Under the pieces are notes generated by a model, which did no database searches, was not told the origin of the DNA, and was given only the letters and a program-made list of their open reading frames with translations. The translations under genes and the position numbers were made by a program. Below, in pieces: positions 1 through 8,501 of a DNA stretch of 64,000 bases. Within the stretch, counting starts at the first letter, position 1, and the number at the start of each line of letters is the position of its first letter. Origin of the DNA: Desulfoluna sp. (GTDB lineage: Bacteria > Desulfobacterota > Desulfobacteria > Desulfobacterales > Desulfolunaceae); assembly GCF_030145185.1 (NCBI RefSeq), contig NZ_JAQYWB010000012.1:1-64000 (forward strand), in the 5' to 3' direction.

Positions 1-158
1 ATGCAAAATGTAATCCACGGTATTCTGTTTGATTTTCTCACCCTTCGGGCGAGCCGGGTGCACTCATCTGCCGCGTTATCAGAGCTTTGAGGTAAACCAC
101 TACATCTTCAGCTCTGATGCCTTGCATATGAGCGCACCCAACTCGTGAAATATCCGGG
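1..158 (-). repeat. Partial copy of 245-bp MITE-like element
   Basis: These 158 bases are the reverse complement of 54321-54478, with no gaps and five mismatches by my alignment. The end at 146-158 carries the TGAAATATCCGGG motif that is the terminal inverted repeat of the complete copy at 54321-54565. The other end lies beyond the left edge of the window. No gene is visible in 1-283 apart from this repeat. Confidence 0.85.
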
Positions 159-283
159 ATAGTGGTTTCCATGAAATATTGACTTCTCTGTCAGGCTGCG
201 ATCATACTGCTTTCACCTTTTCGAAGACGCGTGTCTCACCACGCATCGTCTTTTTGTACTCGCTAAAAATAAGGACTCCAGCC

Positions 284-1126
284 ATGAAAGTATCAATCAC
301 GACCCTGGTAGAAGACTCACTCGGAGAGAACAGACAGTTAAACGCAGAGCATGGGCTCTCTTTTTATATAGAAGCAGGTGAAGAATCGTTTTTATTTGAT
401 ACGGGTTCTACAAACCTTTTTCTAAAAAATGCAGAAACACTCGGGCTCCACCCGGAAACCTTCAAATCCGTCATCATCAGCCATGGCCATTATGACCATT
501 CCGGGGGATACACGGCCTTTTTGGAGTGCACCGGGGGCCAGGAAACGCATCTGTTTGTCAGGCCGGGATTTTTTGATGGAAAATATGGATTTAAGGCCGG
601 GGGCATGGCCTTTCTGGGAAACCCATTTTCAAAAGGCGAGATTGAGCAGGCAGGGGTTGTGATCCATGAAATCGAAGAGGAGGTAAGCGAGATCCGTCCC
701 GGTGTGTATTCGGTGACTGGCTTTGAAAGAAACACGCCCCTTGAAACCGTCAACCCGCGATTTGTGGTTGACCGCAACGGAGAACGTCAGGTCGACACCT
801 TTTCCGACGAACAGATTCTCGTCATGAAAACCACCCAGGGCCTGGTGGTGGTGCTGGGATGCTCACACCCCGGGATGATCAACATTCTGGAGAAAGTAAA
901 AACCGTTTTTAAAGAACCCATTCATGCCGTCATCGGGGGCACCCACCGGGTGGAAGCAGACGCAAAGCGGATTCAAGTCACAACCGACTACCTGCTGAAA
1001 GAAAAAATTCCCCACGTGATGATCTGCCACTGCAGCGGAACGCCGGACCACCTGAAAGAGTTGATTTCACAATTGGGAGACGCGTATCGCCCGATACACA
1101 CAGGATCCGTGGTTTCATTTCAATAA
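284..1126 (+). CDS. Metallo-beta-lactamase-fold hydrolase (dihydropteridine-type family)
   Basis: A 280-residue soluble protein of the MBL superfamily. The metal-binding motif HxHxDH is present as SHGHYDHSGG near residue 67, and later histidines occur in CSHPG and GGTHR contexts. This layout resembles the branch annotated as 7,8-dihydropterin-6-yl-methyl-4-aminobenzene 5'-phosphate synthase-like, whose true bacterial substrates are mostly unknown. I chose the ATG at 284 because AAGGA lies just upstream; an earlier in-frame ATG at 179 would add a non-conserved tail that overlaps no ribosome-binding site. It stands alone and faces the Bat operon end to end. The family is secure; the substrate is not known. 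Confidence 0.85.
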   Translation: MKVSITTLVEDSLGENRQLNAEHGLSFYIEAGEESFLFDTGSTNLFLKNAETLGLHPETFKSVIISHGHYDHSGGYTAFLECTGGQETHLFVRPGFFDGKYGFKAGGMAFLGNPFSKGEIEQAGVVIHEIEEEVSEIRPGVYSVTGFERNTPLETVNPRFVVDRNGERQVDTFSDEQILVMKTTQGLVVVLGCSHPGMINILEKVKTVFKEPIHAVIGGTHRVEADAKRIQVTTDYLLKEKIPHVMICHCSGTPDHLKELISQLGDAYRPIHTGSVVSFQ

Positions 1127-1195
1127 ATGGGTAAAAACGTTCTTCGTGCTTTGTTCCTGGTTCTTCGTTGTGGAGTCGCTGCGCTCCATCCGTAT

Positions 1196-1228
1196 AAAAA
1201 AAAGCCGCACGGAAGTGCGGCTTTTTTG
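1196..1228. terminator. Bidirectional hairpin terminator
   Basis: AGCCGCAC (1204-1211) pairs with GTGCGGCT (1216-1223) around a GGAA loop, with A-runs on the left and T-runs on the right. It can end both the rightward MBL gene and the leftward Bat operon. The hairpin and the tail at 1139-1190 (GTTCTTCGTGC...GGAGTCGCTGCGCTCC) belong to a repeat also found at 53141, 54657 and 55243. Confidence 0.8.
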
Positions 1229-1286
1229 GAGGGGCCGTTCTCTCCAAGCGCATTCACAAACCCGCTTTCAAGGTGACGCCACCTTG

Positions 1287-2024
1287 TTAAATCACCCCGA
1301 CCGTTTCTTTTTTCACCCAGCCGATTTTGCCTTCGGAAAAGGCGATGCGGACCCATCCGCTGCGTGCCTGCTCGACGATGACCCGGCTTCCGGCGTGGAG
1401 GGTAAACAGCTCGGTGGCGGTATCAGAGAGGCCGGAACGGACAGAGACGGCTGCGGGAAGAACCACGCCCTTTTGAACGCGGGTTGCCACGGCGGTATCC
1501 CAGAGGGCGGTGGCAGCAAAAAGGGCAAAAAATGCTCCGCACAGGAGGGTTGCGTTTTTCAAGGGTGGCCGGCGCCAGAAGATCGTCAGGGCGAGCAAAA
1601 CCCAGAAGAGTCCCCCAGATCCGATGGCCAGCCACTGCAGGGTTTTCAAGGGAAGGCCTTTCTTCCAGAAAAAGAGCACGGAGAGGACGGGATTCTCCAG
1701 GTCCTCCTGCCGATCTTTAACCTCAGAAAGGGCGACATTCCGGTTGAAGATAAGGTCTGGGTCTTTTGGCATCAGGCGATGGGCCCGATCGTACCAGAGG
1801 AGGGCATGTCCCAGGTCCCCTTTCTGCATAAAGGTGTTGCCGATGTTGTAGGCCAGTTTTCCGTTTTCAATGCCCTGCCCGGAAAGGGTAAGAAAACTGT
1901 CAAGGGCCTCATCGTAATGCCCGGCTTCGTACTGGGAAACCCCGTCATAAAAAGCCTTGGAGAGATCACTTCCGAAGGCGACCGCAGGCAGCAGTAACAT
2001 TAAGACCAGCAGGATACGTTTCAT
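1287..2024 (-). CDS. batE: BatE-like TPR/SH3 membrane protein
   Basis: A 245-residue protein and last gene of the leftward Bat operon. It starts with a signal peptide (residues 1-19), then one or two TPR units (about 25-95; the YNIGNTFMQKGDLGHALLWYDRA stretch is typical), two membrane segments (about 127-170) and a C-terminal bacterial SH3-like domain (about 185-245, ending GWVKKETVGVI). This matches BatE of the Bacteroides aerotolerance operon family, thought to work in the envelope with the VWA proteins BatA/BatB. Its ATG overlaps the batD stop (ATGA), so translation is probably coupled. A rho-independent hairpin follows at 1196-1228. Confidence 0.82.
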   Translation of the reverse strand: MKRILLVLMLLLPAVAFGSDLSKAFYDGVSQYEAGHYDEALDSFLTLSGQGIENGKLAYNIGNTFMQKGDLGHALLWYDRAHRLMPKDPDLIFNRNVALSEVKDRQEDLENPVLSVLFFWKKGLPLKTLQWLAIGSGGLFWVLLALTIFWRRPPLKNATLLCGAFFALFAATALWDTAVATRVQKGVVLPAAVSVRSGLSDTATELFTLHAGSRVIVEQARSGWVRIAFSEGKIGWVKKETVGVI

Positions 2025-3760
2025 GCTTTCACCTCTTTCATCATCTGTATCAGGGTCTGCACCTTTTCTTTCCGGCGTCCTTCACTCTCGGCTCCACCGC
2101 CGTATCGTGCAGCCTCCACGCTGTCTAAAATCGCCACACAACGCTCTGCGGCTTCGGCGGTGCCCCCCACCCCTGCGACAATCCTGCGAATGTCCTCACC
2201 CGTCATGCCCTCCACGGGCCGGCCGGCAAGAGCGCCCATCACAGCGGCAAGGGCGCTGTGGAGTTTCGCATAAAACAACTCACCCTCTCCCACGGCCTTC
2301 TCCGCCTCTTTCACCTGCAGGATCGCTTTCCGGGCAAGTTTTTGCCCCACGCTTAAATCCCGGGTCAACCGTTTCAGAGCAAAGGCGATCACGAGAAACA
2401 GCCCCAGAGGGCCGCCCAACCAGGCCAGAAAACGAGACATCCCCATGGGCGCCTCATGGCGGACGGCGTCGGCGTCCATTTTCAAAGGCAGAATATCCTG
2501 CCCCTTCAGGCGCACCTCTTTTTTGGCCAGTCCAAAAGTCGTTCCCGGCCCACTGGATTGAAATACCTCCACCTGCTCGGCGGCCTTGTTTTCCAGGACC
2601 TCAACACGAAGGGGGGCGGAGCGCTGGGAGCGATACGTTTTCGTGGACGGATCGAACCACACCAGGGTCACAGGAGGAATCTCCACCGTTCCGGCTTTAA
2701 GGGGTACGATGGCTGTTTTAAAGGTCTTTTTCCCCTGCCAGCCTTCCGGCCCCAGGGCAATCTCCTCCACGGGGGTGTCGCCGTAATGCTTCATTCCCTC
2801 AGGCAGAGAGATCTGTGGGGCCGCGGCGTCCCGGATATTTCCCCGGCCTTCGAGGGTCAGGGTCAAGGTGACAGGGTCCCCGGCCTTGACACTCTCTTTT
2901 TCGATAGAGGCGGTGAGAGAAAACGTTCCCACAAGCCCTGAAAAAGGGGCATCACCGGAGTAAACCGGCAGGGGTTTGACCTCCATGGCCACCCCCTCTG
3001 TGGTGAGCTGTTTCTGCTCCATCACGTTGCGGCTTCCGAAAAAATCGTCAAACACAGGATCCGACGAACGACGGGAACGACCCGTGACAATGGCCACGGA
3101 GAGGCTCGCCGGCGCGATGGCAAGGGGACCCGGTTTCTGGGGAATCAACAGCTCGTTCACTTCGTGAATGGCGTAGCGTCGTCCGTTGATCACCTGCTCA
3201 AAGGCCCGGCCTTCGCCGAGTTCTTCGGCGGAGAACCCATCAAAGGCGGGCTTTCCAAGGCGGGCATTCTGAAAACGGGCCGCCGTTTGAAACCGAAAGG
3301 TCCACACCACCTGTTCCCCCACATAAGGAGACGGATTGGATATGTCCGCGGTGACCCGCCAGGGCTGATCCACGGAGGACGAGGCGCTCCGTTCGTCCAC
3401 CCGAATGCTTACAGGCTGGGTATGGTAAGCCTTCCTGCCATCCATAACGGCAATGGCTGGGATAACAAACTCACCGGCCTGGAGAGGGACCAACAGATAA
3501 AGACTCTCCACCTCCCGGGTGGTTCTCCCGTTGATGATCTGCATCCGGGAGCTGGTCCCCCGGGGTGACACACGAAAGTTCGCCATCTCCGGCATCTCAA
3601 CCCTCGGATCATCGAAATCGGCCATCACCCTCAGGGTCAGGGATTCCCCAAGCCTCAAGCGGGTGGTGTCCACCACTGCCCTTGCGCCCTCAGCACACAC
3701 AGCTGAGGCGCTCAGTCCACAGAGAAGGACCATCCCAAGAATGGATAACATGCGCTTCAT
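2021..3760 (-). CDS. batD: BatD, oxygen-tolerance family protein
   Basis: A 579-residue BatD (BatD_2/oxygen tolerance) protein. It has a signal peptide (about 1-23), a large periplasmic region of beta-rich repeats (about 25-420; blocks such as VGEQVVWTFRFQT and VKAGDPVTLTLTLEGRGNI recur in this family), one membrane helix near 447-465 and a cytoplasmic C-terminal helical domain. Length is normal for the family. It overlaps batE by four bases and starts one base left of the batB/C stop, so the genes form one transcript. The role in oxygen or envelope-stress tolerance is by family name; direct function is not established. Confidence 0.85.
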   Translation of the reverse strand: MKRMLSILGMVLLCGLSASAVCAEGARAVVDTTRLRLGESLTLRVMADFDDPRVEMPEMANFRVSPRGTSSRMQIINGRTTREVESLYLLVPLQAGEFVIPAIAVMDGRKAYHTQPVSIRVDERSASSSVDQPWRVTADISNPSPYVGEQVVWTFRFQTAARFQNARLGKPAFDGFSAEELGEGRAFEQVINGRRYAIHEVNELLIPQKPGPLAIAPASLSVAIVTGRSRRSSDPVFDDFFGSRNVMEQKQLTTEGVAMEVKPLPVYSGDAPFSGLVGTFSLTASIEKESVKAGDPVTLTLTLEGRGNIRDAAAPQISLPEGMKHYGDTPVEEIALGPEGWQGKKTFKTAIVPLKAGTVEIPPVTLVWFDPSTKTYRSQRSAPLRVEVLENKAAEQVEVFQSSGPGTTFGLAKKEVRLKGQDILPLKMDADAVRHEAPMGMSRFLAWLGGPLGLFLVIAFALKRLTRDLSVGQKLARKAILQVKEAEKAVGEGELFYAKLHSALAAVMGALAGRPVEGMTGEDIRRIVAGVGGTAEAAERCVAILDSVEAARYGGGAESEGRRKEKVQTLIQMMKEVKA

Positions 3761-5620
3761 CTACCAGTCCTTTTCCACACGTCTTTTTTCGGTGCGTCGC
3801 ATCATGACGCCGCCGGGTTTGTCTTTCAATCGATTGAGGGCAGAGGCGGCCTGCTGCATCTCCTCATCTCCGGGTTTCTTGTCCATGGGTTCGCCCTGGG
3901 CAGCCTGGGATTGCTTCGCATCATCGGGTTGCCCCCCGGCCTCTTCTCCCGCTTCGGGTGACGGTGGGGGAGGCTGCTGTCCACTCTTTTCATCTTGAGC
4001 GTCATCCCCTCCGGAAGATTTCTGCTGATCCTGTGGGCTCTGCGGGTCTTGCTTGTCCTGCTCACCCGGATCATTCTTCGAATCCTGACTCTGCGGCTGA
4101 TCTCCGTCCTTATTCTGAGCCCCTTCTTTTTTCTGACCCTTGTCCTTCGAGTCTTTCTGCTCTCCGTCGCCTTTCTGATCCTTGTTCTGCTCCTGCTGCT
4201 TTTTCATCTCTTCGAGCTTTTTCTTTGCAAAAGCGAGGTTCTCCGTAAGCTTTTTATCGGCAGGGGTCTCTTTAAGAAGACGTTCCCAGCTTTCAATGGC
4301 CTGCTTCACCTCCCCCTTTTTAAATTGACTGTTGCCCAGATTGTAGATCCCTTTATTTTGCAGGCCCTTCCCCGGAGCAGCAGCGGCGCGCTCAAAACTC
4401 CGGGCCGCCTCCTCAAATTTCCCCAGGCGATAGTAAGCGGTGCCGATGTTAAAATCAATCTCCGGGTTGTCGGGGTCATCGAGTTGTCCTTCGATGAAGT
4501 GGGTCAAAGCGGCTTCGTAATCCCCCGATTCATAAGCCGTCACCCCTTTCTCCATAGAAGATGCCAAATCAAAGGCACGGGCGGGCTGCGGGAGGAAAAG
4601 ACAAAGCGCCAGCAGCAAAACAGTCGCCCCGTTTCTCCGGGCATCCCCAAGCCCCAGATAGAATAAAAGACAGAGGATAGACAGCCCCAGAAGCCACTGG
4701 TAACGATTTTCCCACACTTTCTTGCGGGAACTCTCAAGGGACCTGGCCTCCATGGTCTTGCGGATCCCCTGGGTATAAATGGCCTCTAAGTCCATGTCGC
4801 CTGCAACCGAACGCACAAAACTGCCGCCGGTCACCGCGGCCATGCGTTTCAGGGTTCCGGCGTCCAGCTTGGAGAGAAGGATACTGCCGTCCCTGTTTTT
4901 CTTAAAGCCACCGGACGGATCGGGAACCGGCACGCCCTCTTTGCTTCCCACGCCGATGGTGAAGACTTTAACCCCCATCTCAGCTGCTTTTTTGGCCACC
5001 TCTTCGGGGTTGCCCCCGGTACTCTCCCCGTCGGTGATGAGAATCACCGCTTTGTCGGTGGCGTCCTCAGCCTTAAAAGCCTTCATGGAGACGGTGAGCG
5101 CCCCGGCGAGATCTGTCCCTCCCACGGGAAGATAATCCGGGGACAACGCCTCCAGAAAGATATTAAAGGAGCCGTAGTCCAGAGTAAGAGGACACTGAAG
5201 AAAGGCTTCCCCGGCAAAGGCCACCAAGCCGATGCGATCCCCCTCCAGCATGGCCAGCAGGTCGATAATTTCCCGTTTGGCCCTCTCCAGGCGAGAAGGA
5301 TTCACATCCTCGGCCAGCATGCTTCGGGAGCAGTCCAGGGCCACCACGATGTCCACCCCTTTTCTCTCCACGTCCTGCCAGACATACCCGTAGCGTGGAC
5401 CGGCCAATGCGAGAATCATAAAAAGCACCGAGCAGACCATCAGCACGGCTTTCACGCGACGCCTGCCCGCTGTCTTTTCAGGAAGCACGGAGCCCCGACT
5501 TTTTTCGGAGACAAAAGAAGTAAGAATCCGCTTGCGACGGGCACCCCCCCAGGCAAACAAAGCCGCCACGGCAGGCACCAACCAGATCAGATAAAGCATA
5601 TGAAGTTCAGCAAAGGTCAT
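3761..5620 (-). CDS. batB: BatB-BatC fusion: VWA domain plus TPR and acidic tail
   Basis: A 619-residue protein that joins two products usually made separately. Two N-terminal membrane helices (about 8-24 and 58-76) lead into a von Willebrand A domain with an intact MIDAS motif, DCSRS at 96-100, and the ITDGEST metal loop. A third helix follows near 310-325, another hydrophobic stretch near 333-350, then three TPR units (about 358-470). The last 130 residues are low-complexity, rich in Gln, Lys, Asp and Pro. In many Bat operons the VWA protein (BatB) and TPR protein (BatC) are separate genes. The stop and ATG overlap the neighbours, which indicates tight co-expression. Confidence 0.85.
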   Translation of the reverse strand: MTFAELHMLYLIWLVPAVAALFAWGGARRKRILTSFVSEKSRGSVLPEKTAGRRRVKAVLMVCSVLFMILALAGPRYGYVWQDVERKGVDIVVALDCSRSMLAEDVNPSRLERAKREIIDLLAMLEGDRIGLVAFAGEAFLQCPLTLDYGSFNIFLEALSPDYLPVGGTDLAGALTVSMKAFKAEDATDKAVILITDGESTGGNPEEVAKKAAEMGVKVFTIGVGSKEGVPVPDPSGGFKKNRDGSILLSKLDAGTLKRMAAVTGGSFVRSVAGDMDLEAIYTQGIRKTMEARSLESSRKKVWENRYQWLLGLSILCLLFYLGLGDARRNGATVLLLALCLFLPQPARAFDLASSMEKGVTAYESGDYEAALTHFIEGQLDDPDNPEIDFNIGTAYYRLGKFEEAARSFERAAAAPGKGLQNKGIYNLGNSQFKKGEVKQAIESWERLLKETPADKKLTENLAFAKKKLEEMKKQQEQNKDQKGDGEQKDSKDKGQKKEGAQNKDGDQPQSQDSKNDPGEQDKQDPQSPQDQQKSSGGDDAQDEKSGQQPPPPSPEAGEEAGGQPDDAKQSQAAQGEPMDKKPGDEEMQQAASALNRLKDKPGGVMMRRTEKRRVEKDW

Positions 5621-6612
5621 GGCACCCTCAAAAATCGTGTGTTACCCAGAGTTACGGAGGTTAAAAGAAAAGCCAGCGCGATAAGAAGCGGAAGACGGTA
5701 ATACTCCCGATACTCTGTCCAGGAGGTCACCTCCACCTCGCTCTTCTCCATGCGATCGATGGTGGCCCAGATCTTTTCCAAAGCCTCGGCGTCCTCGGCT
5801 CGGAAATAGAACCCGCCAGTCTTTTTTGCGATGGATTTCAGGGTTCCCTCATCCATAGAGACTTCCTGATAGACATAGCGTTTTCCAAAAAGCGGATGAT
5901 CCACCAGGAACGGCACCTTGCCCTCGGTGCCCACACCGATGGTATACACCTTGACGCCCCGCTTTGCCGCGAGCTCCGCAGAGAGGTCGGGAGAGAGCTC
6001 CCCCGCGTTGTTCTCCCCGTCGGTCAAGAGCACGATGATGTTTGATTTGCTCTCAATATCCTCCAGACGTTTGAGAGAAATACCCAAGGCATCTCCAATG
6101 GCCGTCTGCTCGCCCGCTGCGCCGATCTCAATCTCTTCGAGGATCGACGAGATGGTGTTGTAATCCCGGGTCAACGGAATCTGGGTAAAGGCTTCAGTAC
6201 CGAAGACCACCAGGCCGATGCGGTCCCCGCTTCGGCCCGCCACAAAGCGATCCACCACCTGTTTCACGGCCTCAAGACGGTCCACCACCTTGCCCTCGTT
6301 CTTAAAATCCAGCGCCGCCATGCTGCCCGAGGTATCCAGGGCGATGACAATATTCACTCCGGCGGTCTTCACCAGGCTGTGTTCAACCCCCTGCCGTGGC
6401 CTCGCCAGCGCCACAATCATCAAAAGAAGGGCCAGAACCGCACAAAGCGGAACCAGCTTGGCCCCCGAGACAGCCCAGGAGCGCCCCGCAAGGGAATACG
6501 GAACCGTGGTGGAGACCCGAAGCGCAGGGGCAACCCCTCGCCGCCGCACCCACCAGAGGAGCGGAAAAACAACGATTAAAATAAACGCCCACGGCGTTCC
6601 GAACTCGAACAT
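5617..6612 (-). CDS. batA: BatA, membrane-anchored VWA protein
   Basis: A 331-residue VWA protein. It has membrane helices at about 7-22 and 52-70, a VWA domain with an intact MIDAS motif DTSGS (93-97) and LLTDGENNAG, and a last helix near 308-325. It is the usual partner of BatB, and its stop overlaps the batB start by four bases. Upstream, the operon is interrupted by 353 bases of repeats (6613-6965), so batA may have its own promoter or depend on read-through from the MoxR genes. Confidence 0.87.
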   Translation of the reverse strand: MFEFGTPWAFILIVVFPLLWWVRRRGVAPALRVSTTVPYSLAGRSWAVSGAKLVPLCAVLALLLMIVALARPRQGVEHSLVKTAGVNIVIALDTSGSMAALDFKNEGKVVDRLEAVKQVVDRFVAGRSGDRIGLVVFGTEAFTQIPLTRDYNTISSILEEIEIGAAGEQTAIGDALGISLKRLEDIESKSNIIVLLTDGENNAGELSPDLSAELAAKRGVKVYTIGVGTEGKVPFLVDHPLFGKRYVYQEVSMDEGTLKSIAKKTGGFYFRAEDAEALEKIWATIDRMEKSEVEVTSWTEYREYYRLPLLIALAFLLTSVTLGNTRFLRVP

Positions 6613-6672
6613 ATGAATGCCTTTTTATGATTAAACGATTTCGATTAAGGGCTTCAAAAAAAAGCAAAAAAT

Positions 6673-6931
6673 GCCTCCGGCGGCAAGGTGAGCCACCTTG
6701 AAAGCAGGATTATGGCAAAATCGTACATTTATTTTTTCCTGCAGCCTGACGGCCACGTCACCATGATCTGGGCGCGCCGTGCTCCGCCGCGGCTCTTTTT
6801 GTCGGGGGCTTGTCCCGACATGAACCACCTACACAGCAAAAACTCGCCACACACCCGTTCTTTTATCCCAACGAATGGCATGCCTCCACCGGTATCCCAT
6901 CCATGCCGCGACGGAGCGCGGCGCGCCCGGA
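6673..6931. repeat. Two repeat elements in the MoxR-BatA gap
   Basis: The gap 6613-6965 has no gene. It holds first a 34-bp unit (6673-6708, GCCTCCGGCGGCAAGGTG with an AAGGTG/CACCTT hairpin) that recurs at 21325, 35034, 40886 and 46145. It is followed by a MITE-like element at 6771-6931 whose ends are inverted: GGGCGCGCCGTGCTCCGCCG on the left and CGGAGCGCGGCGCGCCC on the right. The inner part (CGCCACACACCCGTTCT...ATCCCAAC) recurs near 13248 and 40668. Confidence 0.75.
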
Positions 6932-6965
6932 AAAGCACACCGTCGAAGCCTTGGGCTACCTCTCC

Positions 6966-7625
6966 TTACGCCTCCTCTTCCTCAGATTGCCGTGACGTTT
7001 CCGTGACAAAGCAACGGATCTCTGACAAATCCTCGGCCATGTCCGTAGAATCCGGGGCGACCCCTGCGAACTTGACGGGCTCGGCATGGGCGAAGAGGGT
7101 GGAGACCCTGTTTTTCTGAGCCGGACTGACCGCAAGATCCAAAAATTTCGGCAACAGCTCTTCGGCGGTCATCTCCGGGGCGTTAAACCCAAAACGCCCT
7201 TTGAGGTAGTGCTTGGTGGCTTCAGAGAGTTCAAAGTAAAAGGCTTTTCCGTCTCGGCTCAAAAGGGGCTCGATACGATCAAAGGCCATATGGGCCAGGG
7301 CATCGGGGGGCTGAAAGATCTCAGCCGCTTTTTTAGCCCCTTGTTTCCGTCGAAACCAGAGCCAGAGGCCAACCAGGGCCAAAAGCACCAACCCAGCCGC
7401 TATCCCACCATAAATCATCGCCTTTTTCGCACCCGAGGAGAGCCCGGTGAACAACGGCGAAGCAATATCGTGAATATCGGTCATGGGGGCTTTTTCCACG
7501 GCTTGCGGTGGAACAGAAGGTGACAAAGGGGCCTGGGAGACCTCGTCAGCATAGAGAAAAGGCGCCAACATAAAAAGAAACAAGAAAACGAACAAAGTGG
7601 TCACAGGAATCAGACGTTTCATCAT
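6966..7625 (-). CDS. Single-pass membrane protein of the MoxR/Bat operon (DUF4381-like)
   Basis: A 219-residue protein with a signal peptide (about 1-27), a short periplasmic stretch rich in Pro and Ala, one membrane helix (about 70-92, GLVLLALVGLWLWF) and a cytoplasmic helical domain ending in an acidic tail (SEEEEA). Its position between the DUF58 gene and batA, and this layout, fit the DUF4381/BatD-like accessory proteins of MoxR operons. It overlaps the DUF58 gene by four bases. Two adjacent ATG codons (7625 and 7622) are possible starts. The function is not known; I rely on layout and context, not on a diagnostic motif. Confidence 0.65.
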   Translation of the reverse strand: MMKRLIPVTTLFVFLFLFMLAPFLYADEVSQAPLSPSVPPQAVEKAPMTDIHDIASPLFTGLSSGAKKAMIYGGIAAGLVLLALVGLWLWFRRKQGAKKAAEIFQPPDALAHMAFDRIEPLLSRDGKAFYFELSEATKHYLKGRFGFNAPEMTAEELLPKFLDLAVSPAQKNRVSTLFAHAEPVKFAGVAPDSTDMAEDLSEIRCFVTETSRQSEEEEA

Positions 7626-8500
7626 CTTCGCCTCCCTTCCCGCCAGGTAAAGTAGCGGGTGAGGGCATCGGTGGTGGAGGCTTCGGTGGAGAGATCGATC
7701 AGGTCCACCCCCGCGCGTTTCATCTCATCCATGATCTCCGCCTTCTCCGCCAGTTTAATCTCGCGAATTTTTTCCCGGCACCGCCGATCCGAAAGATCAA
7801 GGAGCACGGTCTGGCCGGTTTCGAAATCCCGCGCGGTGAGAAGGCCGGCCCCAGGCAGGAGAAAATCACCGGGGTCTGAAAGAAGAATGGAGATAAGCTC
7901 GTGTTTCTTGCCCACAAGCCGCAAGGTGCGGGTGCAGGACTCCGCGAGAAAATCGGAGATCACAAAACTCACCGTCCGCTTTCGACAGACCCGGCCCAGA
8001 AAGGCCACGGCTTCGTCGATGTCGGTCCCCCGGGATTCGGGTTTGAAGGTAAAAATTTCCCGAATCACGCGCCAGATGTGGGCCGTCCCGTTTTTGGGCG
8101 GAATGTACTGCTCCACCTTATCGGTAAAAAAGATCGCCCCCACCTTGTCCCCGTTCTTGATGGCGTTGAAAGCCAGCACCGAAGCCACTTCTGCGGCTTT
8201 GTCCACTTTGAGGTTTTCACCGGTGCCAAAGAAGCCCGAGCGGCTCATGTCGATGAGAAGCATCACCACCATTTCGCGCTCTTCGCGAAATTGTTTGATA
8301 AAAGGGCGCCCCATCCGGGCGGAGACCTTCCAGTCGATGCTGCGGATCTCATCTCCGGGAGAGTACTCCCGCACCTCTTCAAACTCCATGCCCGCCCCCT
8401 TGAAGACGGAGCGGTAGTGCCCCGCCATCATGGTGTCGGCCATGCGGCTGCTTCGAATATGGATCCGTTTGATCTTTTTCAAAACCTCGGCGGCAAGCAT
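7622..8500 (-). CDS. DUF58 protein (VWA-like) of MoxR operon
   Basis: A 292-residue cytoplasmic protein of the DUF58 family. The hallmark YSPGDEIRSIDWKVSARMG stretch is followed by FREEREM and a VWA-like core with LLIDMSRSGFFG. I start it at the ATG at 8500, preceded by GAGGTG and one base after the moxR stop; the frame is open further upstream but inside moxR. DUF58 proteins are encoded beside MoxR ATPases almost everywhere and are thought to be handled by the ATPase to mature or insert VWA-type proteins, here probably BatA and BatB. Confidence 0.87.
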   Translation of the reverse strand: MLAAEVLKKIKRIHIRSSRMADTMMAGHYRSVFKGAGMEFEEVREYSPGDEIRSIDWKVSARMGRPFIKQFREEREMVVMLLIDMSRSGFFGTGENLKVDKAAEVASVLAFNAIKNGDKVGAIFFTDKVEQYIPPKNGTAHIWRVIREIFTFKPESRGTDIDEAVAFLGRVCRKRTVSFVISDFLAESCTRTLRLVGKKHELISILLSDPGDFLLPGAGLLTARDFETGQTVLLDLSDRRCREKIREIKLAEKAEIMDEMKRAGVDLIDLSTEASTTDALTRYFTWREGRRR

Positions 8501-8501
8501 A

